Source of the DNA: Fen-1273 sp963837815
GTDB taxonomy: Bacteria; Bacteroidota; Ignavibacteria; UBA10030; UBA6906
Reading direction: 5' to 3'
Length of the DNA: 64,000 nucleotides
NCBI GenBank assembly: GCA_963837815.1
Contig: CAWIOS010000009.1
Location: forward strand, 558,001 to 622,000
In this document: in pieces, positions 52,091 to 59,566 of the stretch
How positions within the stretch are numbered: the stretch's first letter is position 1
Layout: every line of letters starts with the position of its first letter
The notes under the pieces: model-generated
Told to the model about the DNA's origin: nothing
The model's input: the letters and a program-made list of their open reading frames with translations, nothing else
The model's database searches: none
Translations under genes and position numbers: made by a program

Positions 52091-52774
52091 ATGTCCATCC
52101 AAAAGGAACCCATCCAGCGACGGCACTTCCTTGGCACCCTTCTTGCATCGGCATCCGTGGGAGTTGCAGGTCTTGCTCTTCCCCTCCAGTCCGGCGCCGC
52201 AAAAGAACATACGTCACCGGCCCCCGGCGGATCGGAGTTTGAACAGTGGCTCGGGAAGATCAGGGGGAAGCACAAACAGGTCTTCGACTGCCCGGCACCG
52301 AACAACGGTCTCCCTCTTGCGTGGGCGCGCGTGTTCCTGATGACGAACGAGTCCGTCGGCGTTGCCGGCGGCACCGTGGGCACCGTGGTGGTCCTCCGTC
52401 ACAACGGCATACCTCTCGGGATGGAGAGCCGGCTGTGGGGGAAGTACAAGTTCGGCGAGATGTTCAGCGTAAACGATATGGAGTCAAAAGCGCCCCTGAC
52501 CGCGAACCCGTTCTGGGAACCGAAGGAAGGATCGCTCCCGCTCCCGGGGATGGGGATCGACGAGCTTCAGAAGAGCGGCGTCCTCTTCGGCATATGCGAC
52601 ATGGCGCTGACGGTATACAGCAAGATGGCGGGCGAGAAAATGAATATGGACGCCGCGGAGATAAAGAAAGACTGGGTTTCGGGAATACTTCCCGGCATTC
52701 AGATTGTTCCGTCGGGCGTTCTTGCGATCAACCGCGCACAGGAGCACGGTTGTACGTACTGCTACGCGGGCTGA
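52091..52774 (+). CDS. Tat-exported DsrE-like protein
   Basis: A 227-residue protein. GAGGAGG lies seven bases before the ATG; the frame is open upstream without coding character. The N-terminus has a Tat signal, IQRRHFLGTLLASASVGVAG. The mature domain has the DsrE/DsrF look: VFLMTNESVGVAGGTVGTVV, LQKSGVLFGICDMALTVYSK with a conserved Cys, and IQIVPSGVLAINRAQEHGCT. It ends GCTYCYAG, a CxxC close to the C-terminus. DsrE-family proteins carry sulfane sulfur on Cys; the periplasmic location and the flanking YeeE/YedE, TsdA-like and persulfide dioxygenase genes suggest a sulfur-transfer role. Confidence 0.82.
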   Translation: MSIQKEPIQRRHFLGTLLASASVGVAGLALPLQSGAAKEHTSPAPGGSEFEQWLGKIRGKHKQVFDCPAPNNGLPLAWARVFLMTNESVGVAGGTVGTVVVLRHNGIPLGMESRLWGKYKFGEMFSVNDMESKAPLTANPFWEPKEGSLPLPGMGIDELQKSGVLFGICDMALTVYSKMAGEKMNMDAAEIKKDWVSGILPGIQIVPSGVLAINRAQEHGCTYCYAG

Positions 52775-52793
52775 GGACGAAAGAGATGCGGCG

Positions 52794-53756
52794 CTAGCGG
52801 CGGCTCTCCTCCCCGGCGCCCCTGTAATACACGGCGTCGGGGGGGATGCGCCCCCCGCGGTAATCGAGGTGCTTGAGAGGATACACCGGGCGGGGCATGG
52901 AGTTGATGTACGCGGCGATCTGCAGCGATTCTCCGTCCGTGAGACATCCGGGATTGAGGTACGGCATTGCGTGCCGGATGATCCCTGCAAGCGTGTATAT
53001 CCGGGCCGCCCCCGCACCGTCGTTCCATGAATCCGGTCCCCACAGGGGACCGGCTTTCTTGTCGCCGATCTGGACTCCCTGCCCGTCCTCGCCGTGGCAT
53101 GCCGCGCAGTTCTCCCTGAAGAGCGTCTTCCCTCGTGCGGTGTCGAGCGTTCCGGCGGGGATCAGGCTGTCGGGATGGATCGTGTTCTGCCCCCGCCAGG
53201 GGAGCTTCTCGCCGGGACTGATCCCATCCGAGAGCCACCGTATATATTCGGCGATCGCCGCGACCTCTTCGGATTCCGGGCGGGGATACGATGCCGTGTC
53301 GCCGCCCCCGGTCGCGTTCTCGCTTCTCATGAAGCAGCTGACGATCCTGTCTTCGAGTGAAAACGGGCGCCCTTCCCTTTTATTGAACTCGGGAAATACC
53401 CCGGCGACGCCGACCAGCGGAAGAGCACGTTCTCTCTGTCCGCCGTTCAGGTGACAGTTGTCGCAGGAGAGGCGGTTGGATGTGAATCTCGGCGCCTCCA
53501 GCGGTGTTTTCATGAACATCCTGTATCCGCGCCTGACCAGGTCTGCACGGGGGGAATTGCCGAGGGCCGTATCAGCGAGCGGATCTCTCGGTATGTCCCA
53601 CGCCGAAACCATCGTTGTCGAGGCGGCGATCAGCCGGCCGGCAGCGGGATCCTGTTCGTGGTTTCTCCGGGTTTCCTGCGCCGTGCTTCCCCCGGGGACG
53701 GAAAAGAGGACGAGAATGAATGCGGGGAGCGCTCCTGCGAAGCCGGTTGGATTCAT
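52794..53756 (-). CDS. diheme c-type cytochrome, thiosulfate dehydrogenase (TsdA)-like
   Basis: A 320-residue exported diheme cytochrome. Signal peptide ALPAFILVLFSVPGGSTAQ. The first heme is in NRLSCDNCHLNGGQRERALP; then the TsdA-type segment FSLEDRIVSCFMRSENATGG (compare the DRI..CF.RS stretch of TsdA/SoxA-like proteins) and AIAEYIRWLSDGISPG. The second heme is in RENCAACHGEDGQGVQIGDK followed by GPLWGPDSWNDGAGAARIYT. The predicted activity is oxidation of two thiosulfate to tetrathionate, or the reverse. It converges on the DsrE-like gene and is divergent from the persulfide dioxygenase gene, with 42 bp between starts. Confidence 0.85.
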   Translation of the reverse strand: MNPTGFAGALPAFILVLFSVPGGSTAQETRRNHEQDPAAGRLIAASTTMVSAWDIPRDPLADTALGNSPRADLVRRGYRMFMKTPLEAPRFTSNRLSCDNCHLNGGQRERALPLVGVAGVFPEFNKREGRPFSLEDRIVSCFMRSENATGGGDTASYPRPESEEVAAIAEYIRWLSDGISPGEKLPWRGQNTIHPDSLIPAGTLDTARGKTLFRENCAACHGEDGQGVQIGDKKAGPLWGPDSWNDGAGAARIYTLAGIIRHAMPYLNPGCLTDGESLQIAAYINSMPRPVYPLKHLDYRGGRIPPDAVYYRGAGEESRR

Positions 53757-53798
53757 GGAGTCCTTTGACGGTTATCCTCGGTTCCAACGAATAACACT

Positions 53799-54956
53799 AT
53801 GAACCCTGTGCCCGTTCCGGAAATCACGCCGCGCGAGCTCTTCGAGGCGCTCGGAAAGGGGGAAAAACTCCAGGTCGTGGACGTCCGCGCTCCCGCGCGC
53901 GTCAGGTCCGGCCGTGTGCATCCCGTCCCCGATGCGCTCTTCCGCAACATCCCCGGATCAACGCTTATGGCCGCGCCCGATCTCCGGGCCGTCGGCGTCG
54001 ATCCCGCGGTCCCCGTCGTTGTCGTGTGCGGCCACGGGAACGACAGCAAGATCTGTGCGGCGGTTCTCAACCGCATGGGGGCCTCTGCGCGTTCGCTCGC
54101 CGGGGGTATGGCCTCGTGGATGAATCTCTCCGTCGCGCGTTCACTTCCTCCTCCCGCCGGCTTCGACCACCTCGTCCAGTTTGACAGGATCGGCAAAGCG
54201 TCGCTCGGCTATCTGCTTGCGAGCTCGGGGGAGTCGATGATCATCGACCCTCCGCGCGATCCGGGGCCGTTTCTTGCGAAGGCGGGAACTCTCGGAACAC
54301 GTCTCATCGCTGTCGTTGACACGCACGTCCACGCCGACTACATCAGCGGGGCGGCCGCCCTTTCTGCCTCTGCGGGCGTGCCGTATTATCTCCACCCCGC
54401 GGACAGTGTCTCTCCGTATGATGGTTCACCCGGCCGTATCGTCACCCGGTCCCTCCGCGACGGGATGACTCTCCGCCTGGGGCGCGGCACCGTGGAAGTC
54501 GTGCACACCCCCGGGCACTCCCCCGGCAGCGTCTCTCTCAGGATCGGTGACGAAGCGGTGTTCACGGGTGATTTTCTCTTTGTCGAATCCGTCGGCCGTC
54601 CCGACATCGCTGACAGGACGGAAGAATGGTCGGTTCTTCTCTGGAGAAGCATACGTGCCGTCAGGGAACAATGGTCTCCCGGCATAGTCATCTACCCGGC
54701 GCATTATGGTTCGGAAGGCGAGCGGGGGAAGGATGGGGCCGTTTCGGTGCCGCTCGGCGAACTTGTCTCCCGGAACCCCTCTTTCCGGTTTCAGGATGAA
54801 CACGAGTTCATTGAGTGGATAGCGGCAAACCGGGCCGCCGTCCCGCCCGCGTACCGGGCGATGAAGGAGATAAACCTCGGCATCCAGCGGGCCGGTGAAC
54901 GTGAATCCGACGAGCTTGAATCCGGAAAGAACGAATGCGCGCTCCGTGAATTCTGA
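53799..54956 (+). CDS. rhodanese-persulfide dioxygenase fusion (ETHE1-like)
   Basis: A 385-residue protein. Residues 8-110 are a rhodanese domain: ELFEALGKGEKLQVVDVRAP and VPVVVVCGHGNDSKICAAVL with the sulfur-accepting Cys. Residues 125-345 are a metallo-beta-lactamase fold of the ETHE1 type: VVDTHVHADYISGAAALS (HxHxD), VEVVHTPGHSPGSVSLRIGD, VFTGDFLFVESVGRPDI, and YPAHYGSEG, together giving the Fe ligands. It oxidises glutathione or related persulfide to sulfite, with rhodanese moving sulfane sulfur. In the best-known fusions the rhodanese is C-terminal; here it is N-terminal. Confidence 0.92.
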   Translation: MNPVPVPEITPRELFEALGKGEKLQVVDVRAPARVRSGRVHPVPDALFRNIPGSTLMAAPDLRAVGVDPAVPVVVVCGHGNDSKICAAVLNRMGASARSLAGGMASWMNLSVARSLPPPAGFDHLVQFDRIGKASLGYLLASSGESMIIDPPRDPGPFLAKAGTLGTRLIAVVDTHVHADYISGAAALSASAGVPYYLHPADSVSPYDGSPGRIVTRSLRDGMTLRLGRGTVEVVHTPGHSPGSVSLRIGDEAVFTGDFLFVESVGRPDIADRTEEWSVLLWRSIRAVREQWSPGIVIYPAHYGSEGERGKDGAVSVPLGELVSRNPSFRFQDEHEFIEWIAANRAAVPPAYRAMKEINLGIQRAGERESDELESGKNECALREF

Positions 54957-54985
54957 GCTCAGAATTCAGAGTTCAGAATTCAGGA
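54948..54985. repeat. 20-bp palindrome merging into 7-bp tandem repeat
   Basis: GAATTCTGAGCTCAGAATTC (54948-54967) is a perfect palindrome spanning the stop codon of the persulfide dioxygenase gene. Four imperfect copies of a heptamer (CTCAGAA, TTCAGAG, TTCAGAA, TTCAGGA; 54958-54985) follow. It may act as a transcript-end hairpin or be a dispersed intergenic repeat. Confidence 0.75.
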
Positions 54986-55166
54986 TTCTCATTCTCGACC
55001 ATCCTTTTTTCCGAATACTGGAAATAGGGATGTCCTTCCCGCTACAATGGTCCCCCTTCTGTACAAAAAATCTGTCACTTTGCCTCAGACACAGTCATAA
55101 CCAATAAGCTCTCATTTGGCATGAATTTTGGGGCCGGAAAGCCAATCACCTTCCGGGGATCACCCG

Positions 55167-55613
55167 ATGATGCAACTGTCGATGACCGGCGAATACGCCG
55201 TCCGAACAATGATCCACCTGGCCGGGCTCCCTTCAGCGGGGCGTGCTCAGATCTCGGAGATTTCGAAAGAGTGGGCGATCCCTGAAGGGTTTCTGCGCAA
55301 GATCGTCGCGCAGCTTTCGAAGGACGGGCTGATCCGTTCTCAGCGCGGCGCGGGAGGCGGGATCCAGCTCGCAAAGCCCGCCGGGACGATGACGCTCCTC
55401 GATGTGATCGAGGCGGTCGAAGGAAAGGTGTTCCTCAACAAGTGCCTCATCGCCGAGGGGACCTGCCACCTCGATCTGACCTGCGCCGTTCACGTGGTCT
55501 GGTGCGACGCGCAGAAGTCGCTGCGTGAAATACTCACAAGAAAGTCCCTTGCAGAACTTGCATCCGGTCCCGGAATCGACCGCTCGATGGAATCCATCCG
55601 CTCTCTCTCCTGA
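55167..55613 (+). CDS. Rrf2-family transcriptional regulator with Fe-S cysteines
   Basis: A 148-residue winged-helix regulator starting MMQLSMTGEYAVRTMIHLAG (ATG 55167, or the adjoining ATG at 55170). EISKEWAIPEGFLRKIVAQL is the recognition helix and GLIRSQRGAGGGIQLAKPAG the wing. The Cys set CLIAEGTCHLDLTC (C-x6-C-x5-C) resembles the Fe-S ligand set of IscR/NsrR proteins, so it may sense iron-sulfur status, NO or oxygen. It lies directly upstream of the respiratory operon (8 bp from its first gene) and probably controls it. CCAA-N11-TTGG at 55101-55119 is a possible operator arm pair. Confidence 0.92.
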   Translation: MMQLSMTGEYAVRTMIHLAGLPSAGRAQISEISKEWAIPEGFLRKIVAQLSKDGLIRSQRGAGGGIQLAKPAGTMTLLDVIEAVEGKVFLNKCLIAEGTCHLDLTCAVHVVWCDAQKSLREILTRKSLAELASGPGIDRSMESIRSLS

Positions 55614-55621
55614 GATACCAC

Positions 55622-57499
55622 ATGAGTAACCGCCAATTCCGGGTCGAGATCCCCGACATCGAATACTGGCAGCGTCAGATCAAGTGTCAGTGGGGATGTC
55701 CGGTGCGAACCGATGCGCGGGGATACGTCGTGGCGATCGCCGAGGGAAGGTACCTCGATGCCTACAGGATCGCGCGCGCGCCGAATCCGTTTGCCTCGAT
55801 ATGCGGCCGCGTCTGCGGCGCCCCGTGCGAAGTGGAGTGCCGCCGGGGAAGCATCGATGAGCCGGTCACGATCCGCGCGCTGAAACGGTTCGTGACCGAA
55901 AAGTTCGGGGTCGAATCGGGCGACCCCGCATCGACAATTGCGTTTTCGACCGCCCGGCGCGATCCCGCGAATCCGCGGGCCGGGACGAAAGTCGCCGTCA
56001 TCGGCGCCGGTGTCGCCGGGTTGACAGCCGCGCACGATCTCGCGCTCCTCGGCTACCGGGTCACCGTGTTCGAGAGGGATGCATTTGCAGGGGGAATGCT
56101 GGTGACCGGCGTGCCCGTCTACAGGCTGCCGAGGGATCTTGTCGGCATGGAGATCGATGCGATACTTTCCCTTGGCGTCGAGCTCAGGCTCAACACGTCT
56201 GTCGGCACTGATATTACGATCCCCCGGATGCGGCAGGAAGGGTTCGAGGCGGTGCTGATCGCCTCCGGGCTTCAAAAGGGGCGCGATCTTAGCATCGAGG
56301 GGTCCGGCGCCGACGGGGTCATACACGGGATCGATTTTCTCAAAGCGGTCAACACGGGCAGGCCTGTGCACCTCGGGGAGCGGGTCGTCGTGATAGGCGG
56401 GGGGAACGTCGCGTTCGACGTCGCCCGGTCCGCCGTCCGGACCCCGGGGCGTTCGTCGGCCCAGGACTTCTACGAAGCGGCCGACAGTTCCCGCATGGCC
56501 CTCCGCACGGGTGCGAAGGAAGTTCACCTGGTCTGTCTTGAGTCCCGGGATGAGATGCCCGCGGATGAAATCGAAATCCGGGAGGGGACGGAGGAAGGGG
56601 TCACGCTGCACACGTCACGGGGACCGCTCAGGATCGTCACGGAGGACGGAAAGGTTACGGGGCTCGCCACCCGCCGCGTGAAATCGGTGTTCGACGCCTC
56701 CGGCAGGTTCAATCCCTCGTTCGAAGAGGAACCCGGAGAGATCATTCCTGCGGACACGGTCATGCTCTCCATCGGCCAGAGCGCTGACTTTGGATTCCTG
56801 AAGGATATTCCCGATCTCAGGATGAGCCGGGGGCTCATCGAAATAGACCCCGGGACAAAGCGCACGAACGTTCCCTGGATATTCGCAAGCGGGGACGTCG
56901 CCGAGGGGGCGCGCCTGTTCATCAACGCAGTCGCCTCCGGGCAGCGGGCGGCCGTCTCGATCGACGAGTATCTCCGGCAGGGAACGCTTGTCGAGGAGAG
57001 GACCGGGCGTTTCACCGAGCCCTCTGCGCACACGATGACCGCGGGATATCTCCAGTTTGAGAGGGTCAATCCCCCCGTGATCGAACCCCCCGAGCGTCTC
57101 GCCGGTACGAAGATCATCGAGCAGAATTTCGAAGAGGAGGTCGCCCGGGAACAGGGGGAGCGGTGTCTCCGGTGCCACATCAACACAATATTCAACGGAG
57201 ATCTCTGCATCCTCTGCAACGGATGCGTCGATGTCTGCCCGACGTACTGCCTCGCCCTCGTCCCCCTCGCGCAGATTGCCTCGGAGCCGCGCCTTGAAGA
57301 AGCGCTCCTGCGGCGGTACGGCATGGACGCCGCGGGACCCGGGCATGACGGGATTCCCGCCGCCGTCCGCTCTGCGGGATCGGCGATGCTCAAGGACGAA
57401 GAGCTCTGCATCCGCTGCGGATTCTGCGCAAAGAGGTGCCCCACGGGCGCCGTCACGATGGAGCATTTCGACTGTCAACAGCAATTCACGCTGCACTAA
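55622..57499 (+). CDS. FAD/Fe-S oxidoreductase (GltD-like with C-terminal ferredoxin domain)
   Basis: A 625-residue iron-sulfur flavoprotein. The N-terminus has two Cys-rich stretches of the GltD/DPD fold (CQWGCPVRTDARGYVVAIAE, SICGRVCGAPCEVECRRGSI). The FAD-binding motif is KVAVIGAGVAGLTAAHDLAL and the NAD(P)-binding one RVVVIGGGNVAFDVARSAVR. From residue 515 there is a 2[4Fe-4S] ferredoxin: GDLCILCNGCVDVCPTYCLA and LCIRCGFCAKRCPTGAV, preceded by GERCLRCHIN. Instead of feeding glutamate synthase it heads a respiratory operon, so electron transfer between NAD(P)H, ferredoxin and the bc complex or quinone is inferred. Confidence 0.88.
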   Translation: MSNRQFRVEIPDIEYWQRQIKCQWGCPVRTDARGYVVAIAEGRYLDAYRIARAPNPFASICGRVCGAPCEVECRRGSIDEPVTIRALKRFVTEKFGVESGDPASTIAFSTARRDPANPRAGTKVAVIGAGVAGLTAAHDLALLGYRVTVFERDAFAGGMLVTGVPVYRLPRDLVGMEIDAILSLGVELRLNTSVGTDITIPRMRQEGFEAVLIASGLQKGRDLSIEGSGADGVIHGIDFLKAVNTGRPVHLGERVVVIGGGNVAFDVARSAVRTPGRSSAQDFYEAADSSRMALRTGAKEVHLVCLESRDEMPADEIEIREGTEEGVTLHTSRGPLRIVTEDGKVTGLATRRVKSVFDASGRFNPSFEEEPGEIIPADTVMLSIGQSADFGFLKDIPDLRMSRGLIEIDPGTKRTNVPWIFASGDVAEGARLFINAVASGQRAAVSIDEYLRQGTLVEERTGRFTEPSAHTMTAGYLQFERVNPPVIEPPERLAGTKIIEQNFEEEVAREQGERCLRCHINTIFNGDLCILCNGCVDVCPTYCLALVPLAQIASEPRLEEALLRRYGMDAAGPGHDGIPAAVRSAGSAMLKDEELCIRCGFCAKRCPTGAVTMEHFDCQQQFTLH

Positions 57500-57518
57500 C
57501 CCCGGGAGGGAACTCCGC

Positions 57519-57662
57519 ATGATGATCTCCGTCTACTTCCTCGTATTCCTCAGCATCGGGCTCGGCGTCCTGTTCGCGCTCGGGTTCGTCTGGGCCGCGA
57601 AAACCAACCAGTTCAAAGATATCGAAGAACCCAAGTACCGCATGCTTCGCGACGAGGACTGA
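57519..57662 (+). CDS. ccoS: CcoS-like cbb3 oxidase maturation protein
   Basis: A 47-residue membrane protein, MMISVYFLVFLSIGLGVLFA then LGFVWAAKTNQFKDIEEPKY and RMLRDED. It has one helix and the CcoS hallmark W-A-x-K-x-x-Q-F-x-D-[IL]-E-x-P-x-x-R-[MI]-L. GGGAGGG precedes the ATG. CcoS is needed to insert redox cofactors into the cbb3 oxidase subunit CcoN, encoded 4.7 kb downstream in the same operon. Confidence 0.88.
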   Translation: MMISVYFLVFLSIGLGVLFALGFVWAAKTNQFKDIEEPKYRMLRDED

Positions 57663-57686
57663 CGCAACAACACTGGGAGCACTGGC

Positions 57687-58163
57687 GTGAAAAAGAAGAA
57701 CGTCCGCATGCAGCAGCCCGGAATGGACAGGAGAACGTTTCTGACCGCGCTCGGCCTTGGAGGAGTGGGTTTTTCCGCCCTCATCGCCGCCGTGGGAAAT
57801 CTCCTCTACCTCAAACCCGCGGTCGACTACGGTCCGCCGAGCGTCATCCGCGCGGGCAGGCCGGGTGAATACAAGGAGGGGATCAAGGAGGTGATGGAGG
57901 ATCAGCGCGTCGTGGTCGTCCGGGACAGGAGAGGATTTGCCGCGATCTCGATTACGTGCACGCACCTGGGATGCACGGTCCGGACATCCGACGCCGGCTT
58001 CGAATGCCCCTGCCACGGGAGCCAGTACGACAACGACGGCTACGTGACGGGCGGTCCCGCTCCGCGGCCCCTGGACTGGTATCAGGTCAGCATAGCGCCG
58101 AACGGCGAGCTCGAGATCGACAAGTCGGTCAAGGTTCCCCCCGGCACGTTCTTCAAAGCGTGA
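57687..58163 (+). CDS. Rieske iron-sulfur protein of bc-type complex
   Basis: A 158-residue membrane-anchored Rieske protein, starting at a GTG preceded by GGGAG. The anchor, residues 13-40 (MDRRTFLTALGLGGVGFSAL), has a twin-Arg start consistent with Tat insertion. The cluster ligands are CTHLGC and CPCHGS (SITCTHLGCTVRTSDAG, FECPCHGSQYDNDGYVTGGP), one Cys and one His from each. PAPRPLDWYQVSIAPNGELE is the proline-loop region. It transfers electrons from quinol at the cytochrome b Qo site to a c-type cytochrome, here presumably the pentaheme protein encoded downstream. Confidence 0.95.
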   Translation: MKKKNVRMQQPGMDRRTFLTALGLGGVGFSALIAAVGNLLYLKPAVDYGPPSVIRAGRPGEYKEGIKEVMEDQRVVVVRDRRGFAAISITCTHLGCTVRTSDAGFECPCHGSQYDNDGYVTGGPAPRPLDWYQVSIAPNGELEIDKSVKVPPGTFFKA

Positions 58164-58190
58164 TACATCCAACGCATTCTCAGGACCTCC

Positions 58191-58982
58191 ATGGATCAAC
58201 CGACTGATGTCGCCCGCCCCGCGGCGGCGCTCCCGAACCGGATCACCGGGTTCGGCAGAAACGTGTACCGCTCGCTGTTCCGCTATGGCAGGGTTCCGCA
58301 GGACCCCGAGGGGCAGTCATACGCGGTGTTCAACAATCTCTTCCTGCATATCCACCCGGTCAAGGTGTCGCGGCATTCCCTCCGGTTCAGCTACACGCTG
58401 GGCCTGGGGGTGATCGCGACGGCCCTCTTCCTCGTTCTGACGTTCACCGGCGTCTGGCTGATGTTCTATTACTTCCCCTCCGCCAGCGAAGCGTACAACC
58501 GGATGCTCGATCTCCGTTCGGCGGTCGATTTCGGGTTCGTCCTCCGGAACGTGCACAAGTGGGGGGCCGAGCTGATGGTTCTCGTCGTAATACTCCACAT
58601 GGCCAGGGTGTTCTTCACGGGCGCGTACAAACCCCCCAGGGAGTTCAACTGGCTCGTCGGGATCCTTCTTCTCCTCCTGACGCTCGGGCTCTCATTTACG
58701 GGGTACCTTCTTCCCTGGGACCAGCTTGCGTTCTGGGCGATCACCGTCGGGACTTCGATTGCGGGCTACGCCCCGGTTCTCGGCCCCCCCCTGAGGAAGT
58801 TCCTTCTGGGCGGTGACGTTGTCGGACAGGAAGCGCTTGTCCGGTTCTACGTCCTCCACGTCGTGATACTCCCGGGACTTCTCTCCATCTTCCTCGCCGT
58901 CCATTTCTGGAGGATCCGGAAGGACGGCGGGCTGTCCCACCCGAACGACAATGATCCACCGCCGAAAGGAGGCGGACAATGA
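58191..58982 (+). CDS. cytochrome b N-terminal subunit (b6-type)
   Basis: A 263-residue four-helix cytochrome b carrying both b hemes. Heme ligands: VHKWGAELMVLVVILHMARV (His pair with 13 residues between) and FYVLHVVILPGLLSIFLAVH (His pair with 14 residues between); the 14-residue spacing of the second pair is the b6 hallmark, against 13 in classical mitochondrial-type cytochrome b. GLSFTGYLLPWDQLAFWAIT is the third-helix Qo region. The frame ends in an ATGA overlap with the next gene, the subunit-IV-like C-terminal half, so the protein is split as in b6f complexes. Confidence 0.95.
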   Translation: MDQPTDVARPAAALPNRITGFGRNVYRSLFRYGRVPQDPEGQSYAVFNNLFLHIHPVKVSRHSLRFSYTLGLGVIATALFLVLTFTGVWLMFYYFPSASEAYNRMLDLRSAVDFGFVLRNVHKWGAELMVLVVILHMARVFFTGAYKPPREFNWLVGILLLLLTLGLSFTGYLLPWDQLAFWAITVGTSIAGYAPVLGPPLRKFLLGGDVVGQEALVRFYVLHVVILPGLLSIFLAVHFWRIRKDGGLSHPNDNDPPPKGGGQ

Positions 58983-59515
58983 ACGAAGTCAACACGAAAC
59001 ATGTCTATCCCGAGGATCCCTCCAAAACGTACGGGCTGATGGAGCTTGTGAAGGGGACGAAGCCGACGGTGGGGCTTCCGCCCGACGACATGGTGTTTAC
59101 GTGGCCCCATCTTCTCGTGCGCGAGCTGACGCTGTTCGTCGTCGTTGTCGCCGTCCTCCTCCTCCTCGCGTTTCTCTTCAATGCGCCGCTCGAAGAGCTG
59201 GCGAACCCGAATCACCCCCCGAATCCCGCCAAGGCTCCCTGGTACTTCCTGGGGCTCCAGGAACTGGTCAGTTACTCGGCGGTCATCGGCGGCGTCATGA
59301 TCCCCACGCTCATCGTTCTGGGGCTGGCGCTTGTTCCGTTCATCGACAGGAAAAAAGTCGGCATCGGGGTCTGGTTCGCGAAGGAGCGGTCGCTTGCGAA
59401 CGGGCTTTTTCTGACGTTTCTGATCGTCATGCTCGTGCTTATCATCATCGGCATGTACTTCCGCGGGCCGAACTGGGGATTCGTGATCCCCTGGGAGTCC
59501 GCGCCCGGGAACTGA
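58979..59515 (+). CDS. cytochrome b C-terminal subunit (subunit IV-like)
   Basis: A 178-residue three-helix protein completing cytochrome b. After a hydrophilic start (VYPEDPSKTYGLMELVKGTK), helix 1 is LLVRELTLFVVVVAVLLLLA. The Qo motif region is HPPNPAKAPWYFLGLQELVS; the position of the family PEWY Glu reads Pro (APWY), a variation seen in some bacterial bc complexes. Helices IGGVMIPTLIVLGLALVPFI and FLTFLIVMLVLIIIGMYF follow. Translated with the preceding subunit through ATGA. Part of the quinol:cytochrome c reductase. Confidence 0.94.
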   Translation: MNEVNTKHVYPEDPSKTYGLMELVKGTKPTVGLPPDDMVFTWPHLLVRELTLFVVVVAVLLLLAFLFNAPLEELANPNHPPNPAKAPWYFLGLQELVSYSAVIGGVMIPTLIVLGLALVPFIDRKKVGIGVWFAKERSLANGLFLTFLIVMLVLIIIGMYFRGPNWGFVIPWESAPGN

Positions 59516-59566
59516 CACGCACTGCGGAAGCGCCGGTGCCTCATTGCACAGAAACACGGAGTCCTC

